This document shows positions 52,930 to 64,000 of a stretch of DNA of 64,000 nucleotides, in pieces (within the stretch, counting starts at the first letter, position 1; the number at the start of each line of letters is the position of its first letter). The notes beneath the pieces were generated by a model that did not search any database, had not been told where the DNA came from, and was given only the letters and a program-made list of their open reading frames with translations. The translations under genes and the position numbers were made by a program. The stretch spans positions 22,219,436 through 22,283,435 of the forward strand of contig CM068828.1 in the NCBI GenBank assembly GCA_028554795.2. Direction: 5' to 3'. Source of the DNA: Sinohyriopsis cumingii. Taxonomy: Eukaryota; Mollusca; Bivalvia; Unionida; Unionidae.

Positions 52930-53345
52930 AATAAATCATCTAATCTCTTTCATTAATTAAAATTAATTTTGCTCTAGTATACAGTCAATGCATCTTTTCT
53001 TCCTCAAAAATAAATATAACTCAATAAATGCATAATTCAAACAATTATTTTATTCTTAAAATAAAATATATTTACAGTTTTAAAGGGATTGAACAAGAAT
53101 TTGAAAATATAGACTATATTTCTAAATCACAGAATTTTGTAATGAACCATTAACCCAATGACATTTTGAAACTATCCATTGATTCTGACACTCAGCGTTA
53201 TATATCATACATTTAAAGACGAAGGAAAAGATCAAGAATAAGTTGTCAAACAGACGCTTATGCAGGACAGTGGAAGAGTTTAGTATGTTGTATACAAACT
53301 ACACAAAACTGACTATGCAAATCAACTCTTTAAAAAAGTACAACA
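52930..53345. other. Intergenic, no gene seen
   Basis: AT-rich; no structure noted. Confidence 0.4.
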
Positions 53346-53685
53346 ATATATGTTACGGTTGTTTGTTGTGTGTTAGGGTTATGTGTTATGTGTTAGGGTT
53401 ATGTGTTAGAAATTATTTGTTATGTGTTAATTGATCCGTGAATATCTACGTGCTTCAAACTCTGCTCAAAACAAATTTCACACACCCTCCAAAACGACCT
53501 TCACACCCTGTCCAAAACGGCTTTCACACTCTCTTCAAAACAACCTTCACACCCTGTTCAAAACGGCTTTCACACACTCTTCAAAACAACTTTCACACTC
53601 TCTTCAAAACAACTTTCACACATTCTTCAAAACAAGTTTCACACACTCTGTTCAAAACGACTTTCACACACTCTTGCTGGTTACA
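53346..53685. repeat. Two short tandem arrays
   Basis: First a GTGTTAGGGTTATGTGTTA unit (53350-53430), then a 23-bp array (53455-53680) with TTCAAAACAACTTTCACAC. Neither is coding. Confidence 0.9.
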
Positions 53686-53944
53686 TAATATTTGTCGAAA
53701 TGTTTGAGAAAAAACTCAAAAAGTTTCTAGTCTTTTTCGTTTTGTTCACTGTCTTCGTCTATGAAGAAGAAAGAAGCCACAAATCCTGAAAGAAATGTAA
53801 ATCGTTTAATTAAAAGTTTAAAAGAAACTCTTGACAATTTAATTTGCACATAACAACAATAAAGAAATTTTTTTTTACAAAATAAGTGTTACAGTTAAAG
53901 AAATGATCTGATTTTCTTGTAGGAACCGTTACAATATTTGTTGG

Positions 53945-54310
53945 GTTTTTTTTCGCATTATTATATTATTGTAATAAGCATGTGTGCTTATATTATTGCA
54001 ATACGTCTAGGTGCTTATATGTTTGTAATAAACATAGGTGCTTATTTTGTAAGAAATAAGGATAGGTGCTTAAATTACTGTAATACACCTGGGTTCTTAT
54101 ACTATTGTAATAAGCCTGTGTGTTTTAATTAATGTAATAAACACGGGTGCTTGTATTATTGTAATAAGCATTGATGTTTATATTATTTAATAAGATTAGG
54201 TGCTTATTTAATAGCCTAGGTGCTTTTAATATTGTAATAAGCCTGGGAGCTTATAATATTGTAACAAACCTGGGTGTTTATATTATTGGAATATGCCTGG
54301 GTGTGTGCTA
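53945..54310. repeat. 27-bp minisatellite
   Basis: About thirteen diverged copies of TGCTTATATTATTGTAATAA with GCCTGGG. Confidence 0.92.
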
Positions 54311-54524
54311 TTGGTATGTATGACTCGGTTTATAGTATATTTATATTTTAGTGATTATTTCTTGTTGGTAGGGAGTCGGTGTTGGAAATATATTTCTCAA
54401 ACCGAATTAACCAATTTATGTGAGCATTCGTCATAATGTAAAGTATTAACGTGACTGATTGGGGGCACGGATTAGTTTCGTAAAATGGCACTCAGTACTT
54501 TTTAAAAATAAGGAATTATATGTA

Positions 54525-55030
54525 TATTCTCATATAAAAGTGCTTAGTAATGTAAATTAGGAATAAGTTCTATATATTAAATGTATAAGTGCTCAGTCAT
54601 GTGACTCAGGAATAAACTCTGTATATTAGATGTATACGTACTTAGTCATTTGACTTAGGAATAAATTCTTTATATTAGATGCATACGTCCTTCGTCATGT
54701 GACTCAGGAATAAACTCTATATATTAGATGTATACGTGCTCAGTCATGTAATTCGGAATAAACTCTATATATTAGATGTATAAGTGCTCATACATGTGAC
54801 TCAGGAATAAACTCTATATATTAGATGTATACGTGTTTAATCATCACACTTAGGAATAAACTCTGTATATTAGAAGTGTAAGTGCTTAGTCATGTGACTT
54901 AGGAATAAATTTTATATATCAGATTTATAAGTGCTTAGCAATGAAACTTAAGAATTAATTCTATATTTTAGATGTATAAGTGCTTAATCATGTAAGTTAG
55001 GAATACAATTTTTTATATTAGATGTTAGTG
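54525..55030. repeat. About 49-bp minisatellite
   Basis: About ten copies of a unit with AGGAATAAACTCTATATATT, AGATGTATAAGTGCTTAGTC and ATGTGACTT. Confidence 0.95.
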
Positions 55031-55119
55031 CGTATTTCCTGGTGCATGTTATCAAGTTCCTATCTTCGGCTTTGAAGGGCATTTGTGTCTTAATTTACTC
55101 GTTCATAAGCTCTTGCCTT

Positions 55120-55545
55120 ATATTATATTACATTATATTATATTATATTATATTATATTATATTATATTATATTATATTATATTATATTATATTATACTA
55201 TATCATATTATATTATATTACGTTATATTATATTATATTATATTATGTTATATTATATTATATTATATTATATTATATTATATTATACTATATCATATTA
55301 TACTATATCATATTATATTATATTACGTTATATTATATTATATTATATTATATTATATTATAATATATTATACTATATCATATTATATTATATTACGTTA
55401 TATTATATTATATTATATTATATTATATTATATTATATTATACTATATTACGTTATATTATATTATATTATATTATGTTATATTATGTTATATTATATCA
55501 GATCAGATCATATCGTATCACATCACATCAGATCATATCATATTA
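55120..55545. repeat. Pentanucleotide (ATTAT)n array
   Basis: About 85 units of ATTAT with ACTAT, ATCAT and ACGTT variants, fading at the right end into CAGATCAGATCATATC-type units. Confidence 0.97.
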
Positions 55546-55686
55546 CCAAATCGTAGCTGAAGGTAATCAGATTATTTTGTTAACATCGACTAATTCGTTT
55601 ATCCAGATAGTTTTTTTTTTAAGTGAGAGCGCCCATGTATGCATGTGTCAATGTACGCAGTTGTGTATTTGCACAATCAAACTGTG

Positions 55687-55689
<3 letters not shown>

Positions 55690-55732
<43 letters not shown>
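55690..55732. repeat. (GA)n microsatellite
   Basis: About 43 bases of GA, touching the 3' side of the last transporter A exon. Confidence 0.97.
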
Positions 55733-55735
<3 letters not shown>

Positions 55736-55739
55736 CCAA

Positions 55740-55836
55740 GGACAGTAACCCCTCCCCCGAGAAGATACACTCCATGCCAGCCTATTACATCTCGAAGAGT
55801 TGTTCCCATGACAGCGGAAATAATTGCAGTAGCAAT
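55740..55836 (-). CDS. Transporter gene A, exon for helices 11-12
   Basis: On the minus strand a CTTTCAG acceptor opens the frame IATAIISAVMGTTLRDVIGW, HGVYLLGGGVTVLG, typical of the last two helices of an oxalate/formate antiporter-like carrier. The 3' limit is uncertain: a G/GTATTC donor at about 55739 is possible, otherwise the frame runs into the (GA)n array (Leu-Ser repeats on this strand). The exon follows in order after those at 57.6 and 57.2 kb. A final exon with the stop codon was not identified. Confidence 0.7.
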
Positions 55837-55899
55837 CTGAAAGAAAACATTATGGGAAGAACCAGCATAAAGTCCGAGTGTGTATAATACTATGTTATA

Positions 55900-56262
55900 A
55901 TGGATAGTTCTTGGTATAAATTACTTAAATTAGAAATAAGAGGTAAAATATTTAATATTGTATATTCGGTGTATGAAAATGTTAAACGTAGCGTGGAATT
56001 CAGTAATACCTTGTAGGAAGAATGTTGTGTAACTGGCGTGCGTCAAGGAGAATGCATGTCGCCTTTCTTGTTTTCCATGTTTACTAATGACATTGAAGAA
56101 GACTGTATTAACAGTGGTGTACCACGTTCTTACTTAGGCATGCTACACTTGTTTATGATTTATACGCAGATGACCTAGTAATATTTTCTGAGTCAAAACA
56201 GTCTTGAAAAAGGATTAAATGCTCTGAGTACATATTGTGATATGTGGCGAATTAAATTTAAC
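55900..56262 (+). pseudogene. LINE reverse transcriptase fragment
   Basis: Frames in sequence show EIRGKIFNIVYSVYENVKRS, then VTGVRQGECMSPFLFSMFTN (RT motif with the RQGxxxSP box), DIEEDCINSG, and the catalytic YADDLVIFSES followed by GLNALSTYCDMWRIKFN. The catalytic YADD box is intact, but a frame change and stops are present and both ends are missing. It differs in sequence type from the LINE at 22-24 kb. It lies in the intron of transporter gene A. Confidence 0.82.
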
Positions 56263-56263
56263 G

Positions 56264-56547
56264 CACGCACAAACACACACACGCATGCATGCATGCGTGC
56301 GTACGTACATGCATGCATGCATCCATCCATCCATCTATCCATCCATACATACATACATACTCTCGTGGGTCGGTGGTTCTTTCTGGGGTTTTCCCGGGTT
56401 CTTCCTCCACCATTAATACTGGCCGCCATGTATAGCCTATCGTGTGCTGAAAAATGGCGTTAAACCCTACAAGAACAACAACATACATACATACATACAT
56501 ACATACATACATACATACATACATACATACATACATACATACATACA
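56264..56547. repeat. CATA/CATG microsatellites around a LINE- or SINE-type 3' tail
   Basis: CACACG/CATGCATC runs (56264-56345) and (CATA)n runs (56341-56360 and 56482-56547) enclose a 120-base block with GGGTTTTCCCGGGTTCTTCC, ACTGGCCGCC and TGGCGTTAAACCCTACAAG. This block is like the conserved 3' tail of short and long interspersed elements spread through molluscs and other marine invertebrates. Confidence 0.6.
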
Positions 56548-56549
56548 CA

Positions 56550-57060
56550 CACAACTACGTTAGTAATATCGAGCCCTGATCCTATAGTGTAGTATCTTTA
56601 TGACGAGCCAAGCAAAAAGCTTTATGATTTACAGCGGATGGCTCTTATGCTACGAAAATATCATCAAAGAAGACAGAATATTAAAAGGCAAAAATGATTA
56701 AGTTTGGAAACCCAAAAAATCAAAATGGAAATTCATCAACAAAATATTATTACAAGCAATACAAACGAAATTCCTTTGTTACATAATAAGACAAGTGCAC
56801 ATGCCTGATTCAAAACAATTCCATGACGTTAAGTGATAGAGTTCTTGTTTTTCTCTTAGTCCTCCATTGTATAAAAAATCGTCAAATCAATTACTACAGC
56901 CACTATCCAGATTCCATGTCTTTATGTCATTCAGTTCTATAAGGACCTATCGCTAAACGTGGAGTTATTATCTATGTAGTGATTTCAACATTAAGACAAC
57001 CAAAAGACGAAACGATGGCTGGAATTTTTAAGGGAAACTCAGAGATATTTCAAAGGTTTA
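56550..57060. other. Intron of transporter gene A, no gene seen
   Basis: No recognised element. Confidence 0.4.
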
Positions 57061-57061
57061 C

Positions 57062-57271
57062 CGTAGCTATTCTTGTAAGGCCGTAGGTGATACCGAGGTT
57101 AGAAACCCCGTAGAGTTTGGAAAGAACGGCCGGAACAGTGCTGTAAGTCCCGCACATACAGAAGTAGACGGAGCACACCCAGATTGCGAAAAGGATCTTC
57201 CCCACCCACTCCGACGCCATAATTGTCATCAGTAGACATGCCGACCCTGCTGTGATGCATTGAATGGCAAC
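57062..57271 (-). CDS. Transporter gene A, exon for helices 8-10
   Basis: A 210-base exon (70 codons, phase 0 both ends) between TTTCACTAG and GCTACG/GTAAAC. It encodes VAIQCITAGSACLLMTIMAS, EWVGKILFAIWVCSVYFCMC, GTYSTVPAVLSKLYGVSNLG and ITYGLTRIAT. The GTYSTVPAxLSxLYG..NLGITYGL stretch is characteristic of the oxalate/formate antiporter-like family. Hydrophobic helices are separated by short loops as expected. The frame is clean. Confidence 0.88.
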
Positions 57272-57540
57272 CTAGTGAAACATTAAAAGAAGTACTTAAT
57301 AAAACACCCATTAGTCTCTTTTCTCCAAACATTTCTGAAGATTGTGCTAGTTTAACAGCTTCATCGATCTTGATACATCACGTGACAAATTTGTTTTATA
57401 AACTTCACGAAAAAGAGAAAGAGTACGGACAGTCACACAGACAGACAAAGGGACGATCCATAGATACATGGTCAGAGAGCAAAAGATCGATTATCAGGTA
57501 CAAACACACATATGGAAGGAAGGTGAGGAGAATTACTCAC

Positions 57541-57663
57541 TTTAAATCGAAAACGGTCCATAATGGCTCCCCAAAATGGTCTTCCAACACAGTTAAACAC
57601 AGAAGAGAGTGACCCAACCAGGGCGAGAAAATGATCATCGAGGATGAATGTCTGACCGTATGC
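57541..57663 (-). CDS. Transporter gene A, exon for helix 7 and signature loop
   Basis: A 123-base exon between TTGGTCAG and TTTAAA/GTGAGT, 41 codons: AYGQTFILDDHFLALVGSLS, SVFNCVGRPFWGAIMDRFRF, K. YGxTFIxDDxFLxxVGS and NxxGRxxWGxxxDR are the hallmarks of the second half of these carriers. Upstream exons for the first six helices should lie to the right, but I could not find them before the window ends. This gene is a tandem paralogue of gene B, in the same orientation. Confidence 0.88.
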
Positions 57664-57719
57664 CTGACCAACATGAAGCAAAAAAATGTAGAGAAATAAA
57701 TACACAACAGTCAAACTAT

Positions 57720-58620
57720 ATTTTTAAGCTAGTTATTACTTTCCTACTACTGTAGTAACATACATTTTTGTGAGGGACCAATTTTCGTGGTTGCCGTTGT
57801 TGCCCCGAACCATGAATTTAAATCCCCAAAGAAAACAACCCCCGATTTTCCTGCTGTTTATTCCTAGAAATTAACAGTCCTAATGGTACTTAATCACTCA
57901 ACATCAAATCCGTAATCTGGCAATAAAATGTTCTTTTATTTAAACCCTTGGACGAAAAGAATTATAAATCATTTTATATTGTTTCAATGCACATGTATTG
58001 ATAAGGTTCCTGACACCAGTAATTTACACTCGTTGCTTTAAATGAATATGTGAGAAAAGTAAGTGGAGGGAACTGAGAAAAAGCATTAGGTATTCAAACG
58101 CTATTAATACTGAAATAATATAAACAATAATTAAAAAAATAACTGGGATATAAAAATGACATTTAATATTTATTCAAATCAATCTTTCATTCATGCTGAA
58201 AAATATCCATTTTCCTGAAAAGACATTTAATTTTATCCATGCGTTTTTAATCCAAAAGAACAACAAGCCTGTAAAAGACTAGAACTATTGTTCAAAGAAT
58301 TATTATTAACGAAACACCTTGTATATACACTAATTACAGCAAAGTATTAAAGCTCACACTTCACTGAATTTTGTCGAAGGAGCAGTATCAACATTGTGTC
58401 GATCAATTTTCACGTTACATACAAATGCTTGTCAGTTAAATAACCCCCAAATCGGGAAATTAAACAAGTCAAGCGTTTTTAAATCGCGGATAATACGGTC
58501 CTACCTTTAACATATTGTCGCCTGAACTGCAATTATCTATTCAGTGTGAATTGGCTTGATTAATGAAGTTGCAAGGTTCGCAAGTGTCCTGAGTCACCAG
58601 TAACATCTTTTTAAGTCATG
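57720..58620. other. Intron or intergenic, no gene seen
   Basis: AT-rich, no recognised structure. Confidence 0.4.
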
Positions 58621-58634
58621 ACTTGTTTAGCATA

Positions 58635-59460
58635 TCAGTTGTGGTATTGTGACTTCAATTCTTCTTTTTGCTCTTTATTTATTGTCAGGTCTAGTGATCG
58701 AAGCTGGTCTGTACACGAGGCAGGCACAAACAACATAATTATTCCACTGTCTGTCAATTTAGTTAGCATTTTCGCACTTTGGTGGTCTCTAAACACATCA
58801 GATATTGTCTCTGCCTTCTGATTATATAGAGAACGAGGCAGTCGGTCACTTGTTTTCTTCATAATATATGGAATGATGACATTATCCACATAACGAATCA
58901 TAGATTCTTCTTTTCTCCTGTGCAAGTCTCTTTCAGTCAAATCCCAACGGTCAGGAAAAAAACTACACCCTTTGGTCAGTCGTCCCTGCCTCAATGAGCT
59001 GTAGGGCAGGAGAGAACCGGATTTTGTTATCGCGAGCAAACGTGTAACCTGACTCTTGTCATCAAGTGCGGAAACTGACACTTGTTTAGATCCATGGACT
59101 TCCATCGCCTAGTTTCCACCTGTCTGAACCCAATTTATCAAAAGACAGTCTGGAATATTGTGCTCTTTCACAACGTTTTCCAAGAACATTTTCTTATTGT
59201 CATCAAAACGTCACTGGGCAGATGTTTTATACTTAGTGTACCTTTATACCTCACAAATACCATACGCGACCAATGCTGCTGTGTTCACCGTAATGCGCAA
59301 GCTGGCTGCGAGCATGCCTGATGATCACAGCCTCCGCCACAGTTATCAAAATCCTAATATTTATCACTCCCCCATTAATTCTAATTTTCTTGATCCAGTT
59401 TTGTACCTCCGCATCAAGCGTGCTTCCTATCATAAATGGGTGGCCCCGGTGTGAACTGAG
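58635..59460 (-). pseudogene. DDE transposase-like gene (pogo/Jerky type), decayed
   Basis: Read on the minus strand, the N-terminal side has LDAEVQNWIKKIRINGGVIN (about 59420), a helix-turn-helix-like segment common in invertebrate pogo/Jerky-type proteins. Next come FLENVVKEHNIPDCLLINW (about 59180), GSKQVSVSALDDKSQVTRLL (about 59090) and, near the end, FVPASCTDQLRSLDLTINKE (about 58700). The INWDQTG box that would carry a catalytic Asp reads INWVQTG, and a short segment after it is missing. Several frame breaks separate the parts, while the last 156 codons (59105-58635) are open to a TGA stop. Non-functional copy. Confidence 0.72.
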
Positions 59461-59469
59461 TAGATTAGA

Positions 59470-61215
59470 AAGTTCTTGTATATCTAGCTTTTAACTTTGG
59501 GTACTGGACCCGAACAGTGCTCTCAGTGACCGTACAACTTAGATCGCTACGGAAATGTGATGGCGGCCTTGGCAACGCCATTATTAATAGAGTATCTTCC
59601 TATTTTTGTCCTGATTCCCTCATTATAATTTTTTATACTCTCCTCGCTTTCATGTTTGGCAGCACGACAAAAACAGGGGTTCTACTGCATCGCTAGCTGC
59701 CTGATAAGCAAGAGCTTGTGCTTCGTTCTCACCTTCTGACGGGTTAGGAAGTCCGGGAACCGAGAACGGAGGTGGGGAAGTCTAGGCTGAATTGTACCAC
59801 TCTTAAGCCGCTGTGCAAACGCCATGATCATCAGAAAGTACTGATGGTGCAACGTTATGGACAGTAGTTTAAATAAGAGATCATACACATATGCCTTGAT
59901 GACTGATTGGCTTCGTGTTGTCCGCTCCTTTCATGTTGATGAAAACAACGTATAAGTGATTGCTCTTGACAGTTGTTTATTTCTGCTTACAGAAGTGGTA
60001 TTATTGTTTTACTGTTATTGTCTGTATTGGTTTCCATTGATGTTTTACATCCGTTCGATGCACAGTGTTACTACTGAACTTGTCAGGTCTTTGAATTGTG
60101 CTCATGCATGTGGCAGTGTTGTTCTAAAGATTAGAGAGACTGCGGTTTGCGTAGGCATAGTTTTATTATTCTGTATTTATTTTGGGTATTTGTAGAGGTT
60201 AAGCCACGATATGAAATACCTTCGAATGTGCAAACTTTGACAGGCAAAACCAAAGTTTAAATATCCACTAAAAGGTTTTTTTTTTGAACAAAACAAACAA
60301 ACTTGAGCACAACGAAAATAACTAATAGTACAATATTAGAATATTAGATACAGCTAGTATTATCTACTGAACTTCGTTCACTAATCACTGAGATTGTTGC
60401 GACTATGCCCTTAAGCAGCGGAGGAAGAATAATTATTTTCTTCATGCATATATGGTCAGTTAGTAAGTTTGTGTGTGAGACGGTTTTATGTCGAGTATAT
60501 GTGTGATCTCAGTAGATCTCACTGTTCCTCTCTAGATTTAACAAAATGTTATTTCCCAAAACTGCGCACTAATGGGACCTTGTTCATGTGTTAGAAACCA
60601 TTAAGAAAAATTCCGCGTTTAGCTGATGATTGTAACACACTTTTAAGTAGGAACTATTCCGCAAATCCTTAAATTCCGTATGTGAACTAGCACAAATGCA
60701 TTAAAAATAGCTTACATTTTGGATATTTATTATGTCTCTGTTCTGACACATTTTCATGCAATAACACTCATGATGATTTAAGGACACAAATTTGCTATCT
60801 AGAACCAAATGAAACCAGCTGAGCATTTTAAAAGATCATTTCAAACATGTGATTCAGAATTTGTTTTGTAAAACCTAGTATTCGCTCTGAGTATTGCTTT
60901 CAACCACATGGTGTAATTTTACTGACTTAGATACACAACAGCATCTAGTACATACTGGCTCACGCATGTATAGGCATTTCCTGGTTCTCCTCTAAATAGC
61001 ATGAGATCACATGGGTCCTTTCAAATGTCTGGACAAAACTGTGCAGCATAACCTTAAGGACACTTTTATTCAGGGAGTAGAGTGTTTTCGTCTCCATTTT
61101 GTTAATTTGTCATCAAACTTAGTCCTAGGAAATATTTGAGGAAATTAAATGATTTGTCCACTTATTTAATGCGTTGCTTTTCACTCTTTTCTGTTATTTA
61201 GCTTGAGTCAACTGA
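59470..61215. other. Host DNA, no confident gene
   Basis: A minus-strand open stretch at 59682-59888 ends in a CAGAAG/GTGAGA donor-like site and could be an exon (FAQRLKSGTIQPRLPHLRSR), but nothing supports it further. Confidence 0.3.
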
Positions 61216-61216
61216 G

Positions 61217-61218
<2 letters not shown>

Positions 61219-61281
<63 letters not shown>
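61219..61281. repeat. (AT)n microsatellite
   Basis: About 63 bases of AT dinucleotide. Confidence 0.97.
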
Positions 61282-61283
<2 letters not shown>

Positions 61284-61955
61284 GATTGAGCTTAGATTTT
61301 ATATGAGAGTTCCATAACGAATAAGAAATGTGTATAAATGCATTCATACATATATACACTCAGATACATTGCATAACTAAAGGGTTGAAAGAAAGAAACC
61401 CTCATATATCAACATACAGACATTTATTGTACACTTGCCCTTCTGTACTTGTAAGTAACATAAGCTACAGACAAGGTTTAGTTCGATTGTGGCCCTTTAC
61501 TACTCTTCACAGTTCAGTCATTAAAAGTACCTAAACTTCTTGTCTTTAAGTAACTTTCAAAGCTTGAATATTTCCATGCTGTATTTCTAGTTGATGACCC
61601 TAAACTACCAATTCGAACGCAGAAAACAACCTGATTTACTATCAACATGGAGAAATAGAATTTGATCTAGTTGTTTCCTGTTGGAATGTTGTGACCACAA
61701 ACGGTTGCTAGTTTCAAAGTTCCGTCTTTGTTAGGAATGCAGTCTATTACATATTGCTGGGTAGAGAATATGTGCGATTATACACTGGTGTGGCATTGAA
61801 ATAGCTTCGAACAATAATTTCCGACCACTGATTCTTTTTTCTTTTTTTTCTCTGAATATCTTTATATGTGGTCAATAAGTTTATATAAAGGCAATATTTT
61901 ATATGTTCAACATGTATTACTCTACAAGACCTTTCCCATCATTGAATTGCGTCTG
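61282..61955. other. Host DNA, no gene seen
   Basis: No recognised structure. Confidence 0.4.
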
Positions 61956-61959
61956 GGTT

Positions 61960-63030
61960 CCTGTAAGATTAAGTCATACTTATTTGGGATGTCTTTGTAG
62001 CATTCTTATTTGGAAAGGTCATACATATTTGAGATGTCTTTGTAGTATTCCTGTATGGAGAGGTCATACATATTTGAGATGTCTTTGTAGCATTCCTGTA
62101 TGGAGAGGACATAAGTATTTGGGATGGCATTGTAGTATTCTTGTATGGAGAGGTCATACATATTTGGGATGTCTTTGTAGTATTCCTGTAAGATTAGGTC
62201 ATACATATTTGGGATGGCATTGTGGTGTTCTTGTATGGATAGGTCATACATATATGAGATGTTATTGTTGTATTCCTGTAAGATTATGTCATACATATTT
62301 GGGATGTCTTTGTAGTATTCCTGTATGGAGAGGTCATACATATTTGAGATGTCTTTGTAGCATTCCTGTATGGAGAGGACATAAGTATTTGGGATGGCAT
62401 TGTAATATTCTTGTATGGAGAGGTCATACATATTTGAGATGTCATTATTGTATTCCTGTAAGATTAGGTCATACATATTTGGGATGTCTTGGTAGTATTC
62501 CTGTATGGAGAGGTCATACATATTTGCGATGTCATTGCAGCATTCCTGTAAGATAATACCATACATATTTATGATGCATTTGCAACATTATTGTATAGTG
62601 AGGTCACACATATTTGGGATGTCTTTGCTGCATTCATAGAAGGTGAGGTCGCGTATGTTTATGATGTTACGTCTCTACTGCATTTCTGTATTATGAGTCT
62701 ATACATATCTGAGATGTCTTGGCAGCATTCCTGTATGGTAAGGTCACACAAATTTAGGCTGTCATTGCAGCAGTTCTACAATATAAGGTCATACATATTT
62801 GGGATGTCTTTGTAGCATTCCTGTAAGATAAGGCCATAAATACTTGGGATGCATTTGCAATATTACTGTACGGCAAGGGCATACATATTTGGGATACCGA
62901 TGCAGCTTTCAAGTAAGATCAGATCATACATTCATAGATATTTGGAATGTCTTTGCAATTTCCAGTCAAGTGAGGTCATATATATTTGAGATGTATTTAC
63001 AGCATTCCTGTCAGGCGAGAGATCATACAC
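61960..63030. repeat. 45-bp minisatellite, about 23 copies
   Basis: The unit contains GGTCATACATATTTGGGATG and TCTTTGTAGTATTCCTGTAT. The period is divisible by three, so frames stay open on both strands (HTYLGCLCSIPVWRG / NMYDLSIQEYYKDIP). Copies decay towards the right. Confidence 0.95.
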
Positions 63031-63039
63031 AATTGGCAT

Positions 63040-63414
63040 GTATTATTTTCGGTTTTTGTACGATTGTGATAAAGAGAAGAAAAACAAATTTGAATAGTAG
63101 GTGAAGGGGAGAGGGAGGGGTGGATTAAGATGGTCAAATTGCTGTTATAACAATCACATACTGCTTCTGTCTCTCTTTGTCAAAAAGGAGACGAAATAAA
63201 TAAGCAAAATTGTTTATAACTTACATTTTACGGGACTTTGGAAATGACTGACCCAGTTTCCACACTTGTAACAAGGGTAAATGATTTGTAGATTCTCGAA
63301 AAATCCGTCTTCTTCTCTGTAAAACCCATCATGTGCGAGGAACGGCCATGGCAAATTTGTATCAGTTGAGACAACGTGTCATACTGTACCGTTTAATCTT
63401 ACCAGGCATCTTTT
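63040..63414. other. Host DNA, no gene seen
   Basis: No recognised structure. Confidence 0.4.
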
Positions 63415-63972
63415 GTAGGATATTTATCGTCATAACACCGTAACGTACCGTGTATGTGGTAGATATCGTAATAATATCGTAACTATTATAACGTACCATG
63501 GATGTGGTAGATATCGTTATGATACCGAAACTGTTATAACGTACCGTGTATAGGGTAGATATCGTCGTAACACCGTAACTATTATAACGTACCGTGCACA
63601 TAGCAGATTTCGCTACAAAACCGTAACTATTATAACGTACCGTGTATAGGGTAGATATCGTCATAACACAGTAACTATTTTAACGTACCGTGTATAGGGT
63701 AGATATCGTCATAACACAGTAACTATTTTAACGTACCGTGTATAGGGTAAATATCGTCATAACACAGTAACTATTTTAACGTACCGTGTATAGGGTAGAT
63801 ATCGTCATAACACAGTAACTATTTTAACGTACCGTGTATAGGGTAGATATCGTCATAACACAGTAACTATTTTAACGTACCGTGTATAGGGTAGATATCG
63901 TCATAACACAGTAACTATTTTAACGTACCGTGTATAGGGTAGATATTGTTATAATACCGTAACTATTATAAC
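63415..63972. repeat. 48-bp minisatellite, about 11 copies
   Basis: The unit contains TAACGTACCGTGTATAGGGT and AGATATCGTCATAACAC. The central copies (63650-63930) are almost identical, a sign of recent expansion. Confidence 0.96.
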
Positions 63973-64000
63973 GACCACTCCGGTGGCCGAGTGATTAGAT
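63973..64000 (+). other. Possible start of a tRNA-derived SINE, cut by the window edge
   Basis: GGTGGCCGAGTGATTAGA resembles a tRNA 5' part with a Pol III A box. Only 28 bases are present, so this is a hint. Confidence 0.25.

Noticed and set aside
53350-53430. TTAGGG motifs as interstitial telomere
   Set aside because: TTAGGG occurs only inside a longer GTGTTAGGGTTATGTGTTA unit; there is no run of consecutive hexamers.
63973-64000. tRNA gene at the right edge
   Set aside because: Only an A-box-like fragment is present; a SINE start is more likely and the rest is outside the window.

Overview
The window is animal genomic DNA, AT-rich and crowded with microsatellites, minisatellites, LINE debris and split genes with long introns. 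A mollusc or related marine invertebrate is my best guess. The grounds are the type of viral insertion, the family of LINE and the 'CTGGCCGCC ... TGGCGTTAAAC' repeat tail near 56.4 kb, but the species cannot be fixed from sequence alone.

Positions 1 to about 13.9 kb are an endogenous double-stranded DNA virus of the Polinton/Maverick-adintovirus group whose left end lies outside the window. Nearly all genes run rightward. They are: a short divergent basic-protein gene (1-192, minus); protein-primed DNA polymerase B (broken, catalytic motif A missing); two BIR/IAP genes; a tandem family of three small helical proteins; a putative tail-anchored membrane protein; the FtsK/HerA-type packaging ATPase; the penton-like minor capsid protein; a pX/pVI-like core protein; the double-jelly-roll major capsid protein; an intact conserved protein with a C-C-HPSQ-H-C signature; and an intact adenain-type protease. 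No integrase is visible. Several genes have their own TATA box placed in the tail of the preceding gene. Polymerase, ATPase and IAP genes carry nonsense codons or frame breaks, so the copy is a fossil, though the protease and its upstream neighbour are still open.

The most unusual part is 11.3-13.6 kb: three tandem cassettes, each made of a shared promoter box, a small gene for a charged, helical protein with a basic tail, and a 3' hairpin that matches the stem-loop of replication-dependent histone mRNAs (6-bp stem, TTTC loop) followed by a purine-rich downstream element. This suggests viral mRNAs processed by the histone, S-phase-linked machinery.

To the right is host DNA. Five exons of a minus-strand major-facilitator transporter of the oxalate/formate antiporter-like family (start codon at 44,502; exons at 44.4, 20.5, 19.7, 16.9 and 15.3 kb) splice together in phase, with one intron of about 23.8 kb and one in-frame TAG in exon 3. 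Only the N-terminal half is present, so the provirus lies in or just beyond its next intron. Exons for the C-terminal half of a second such gene are at 55.7-57.7 kb, also minus. Between and around them are a LINE (about 22.0-23.96 kb), a LINE fragment (55.9-56.26 kb), a probable LTR with a tRNA-Pro-like primer site (28.65-29.47 kb), a broken DDE transposase (58.6-59.46 kb, minus), six copies of an unnamed interspersed repeat, and at least a dozen tandem arrays. The largest array is a 30-bp minisatellite of about 5.4 kb (37.5-42.9 kb).
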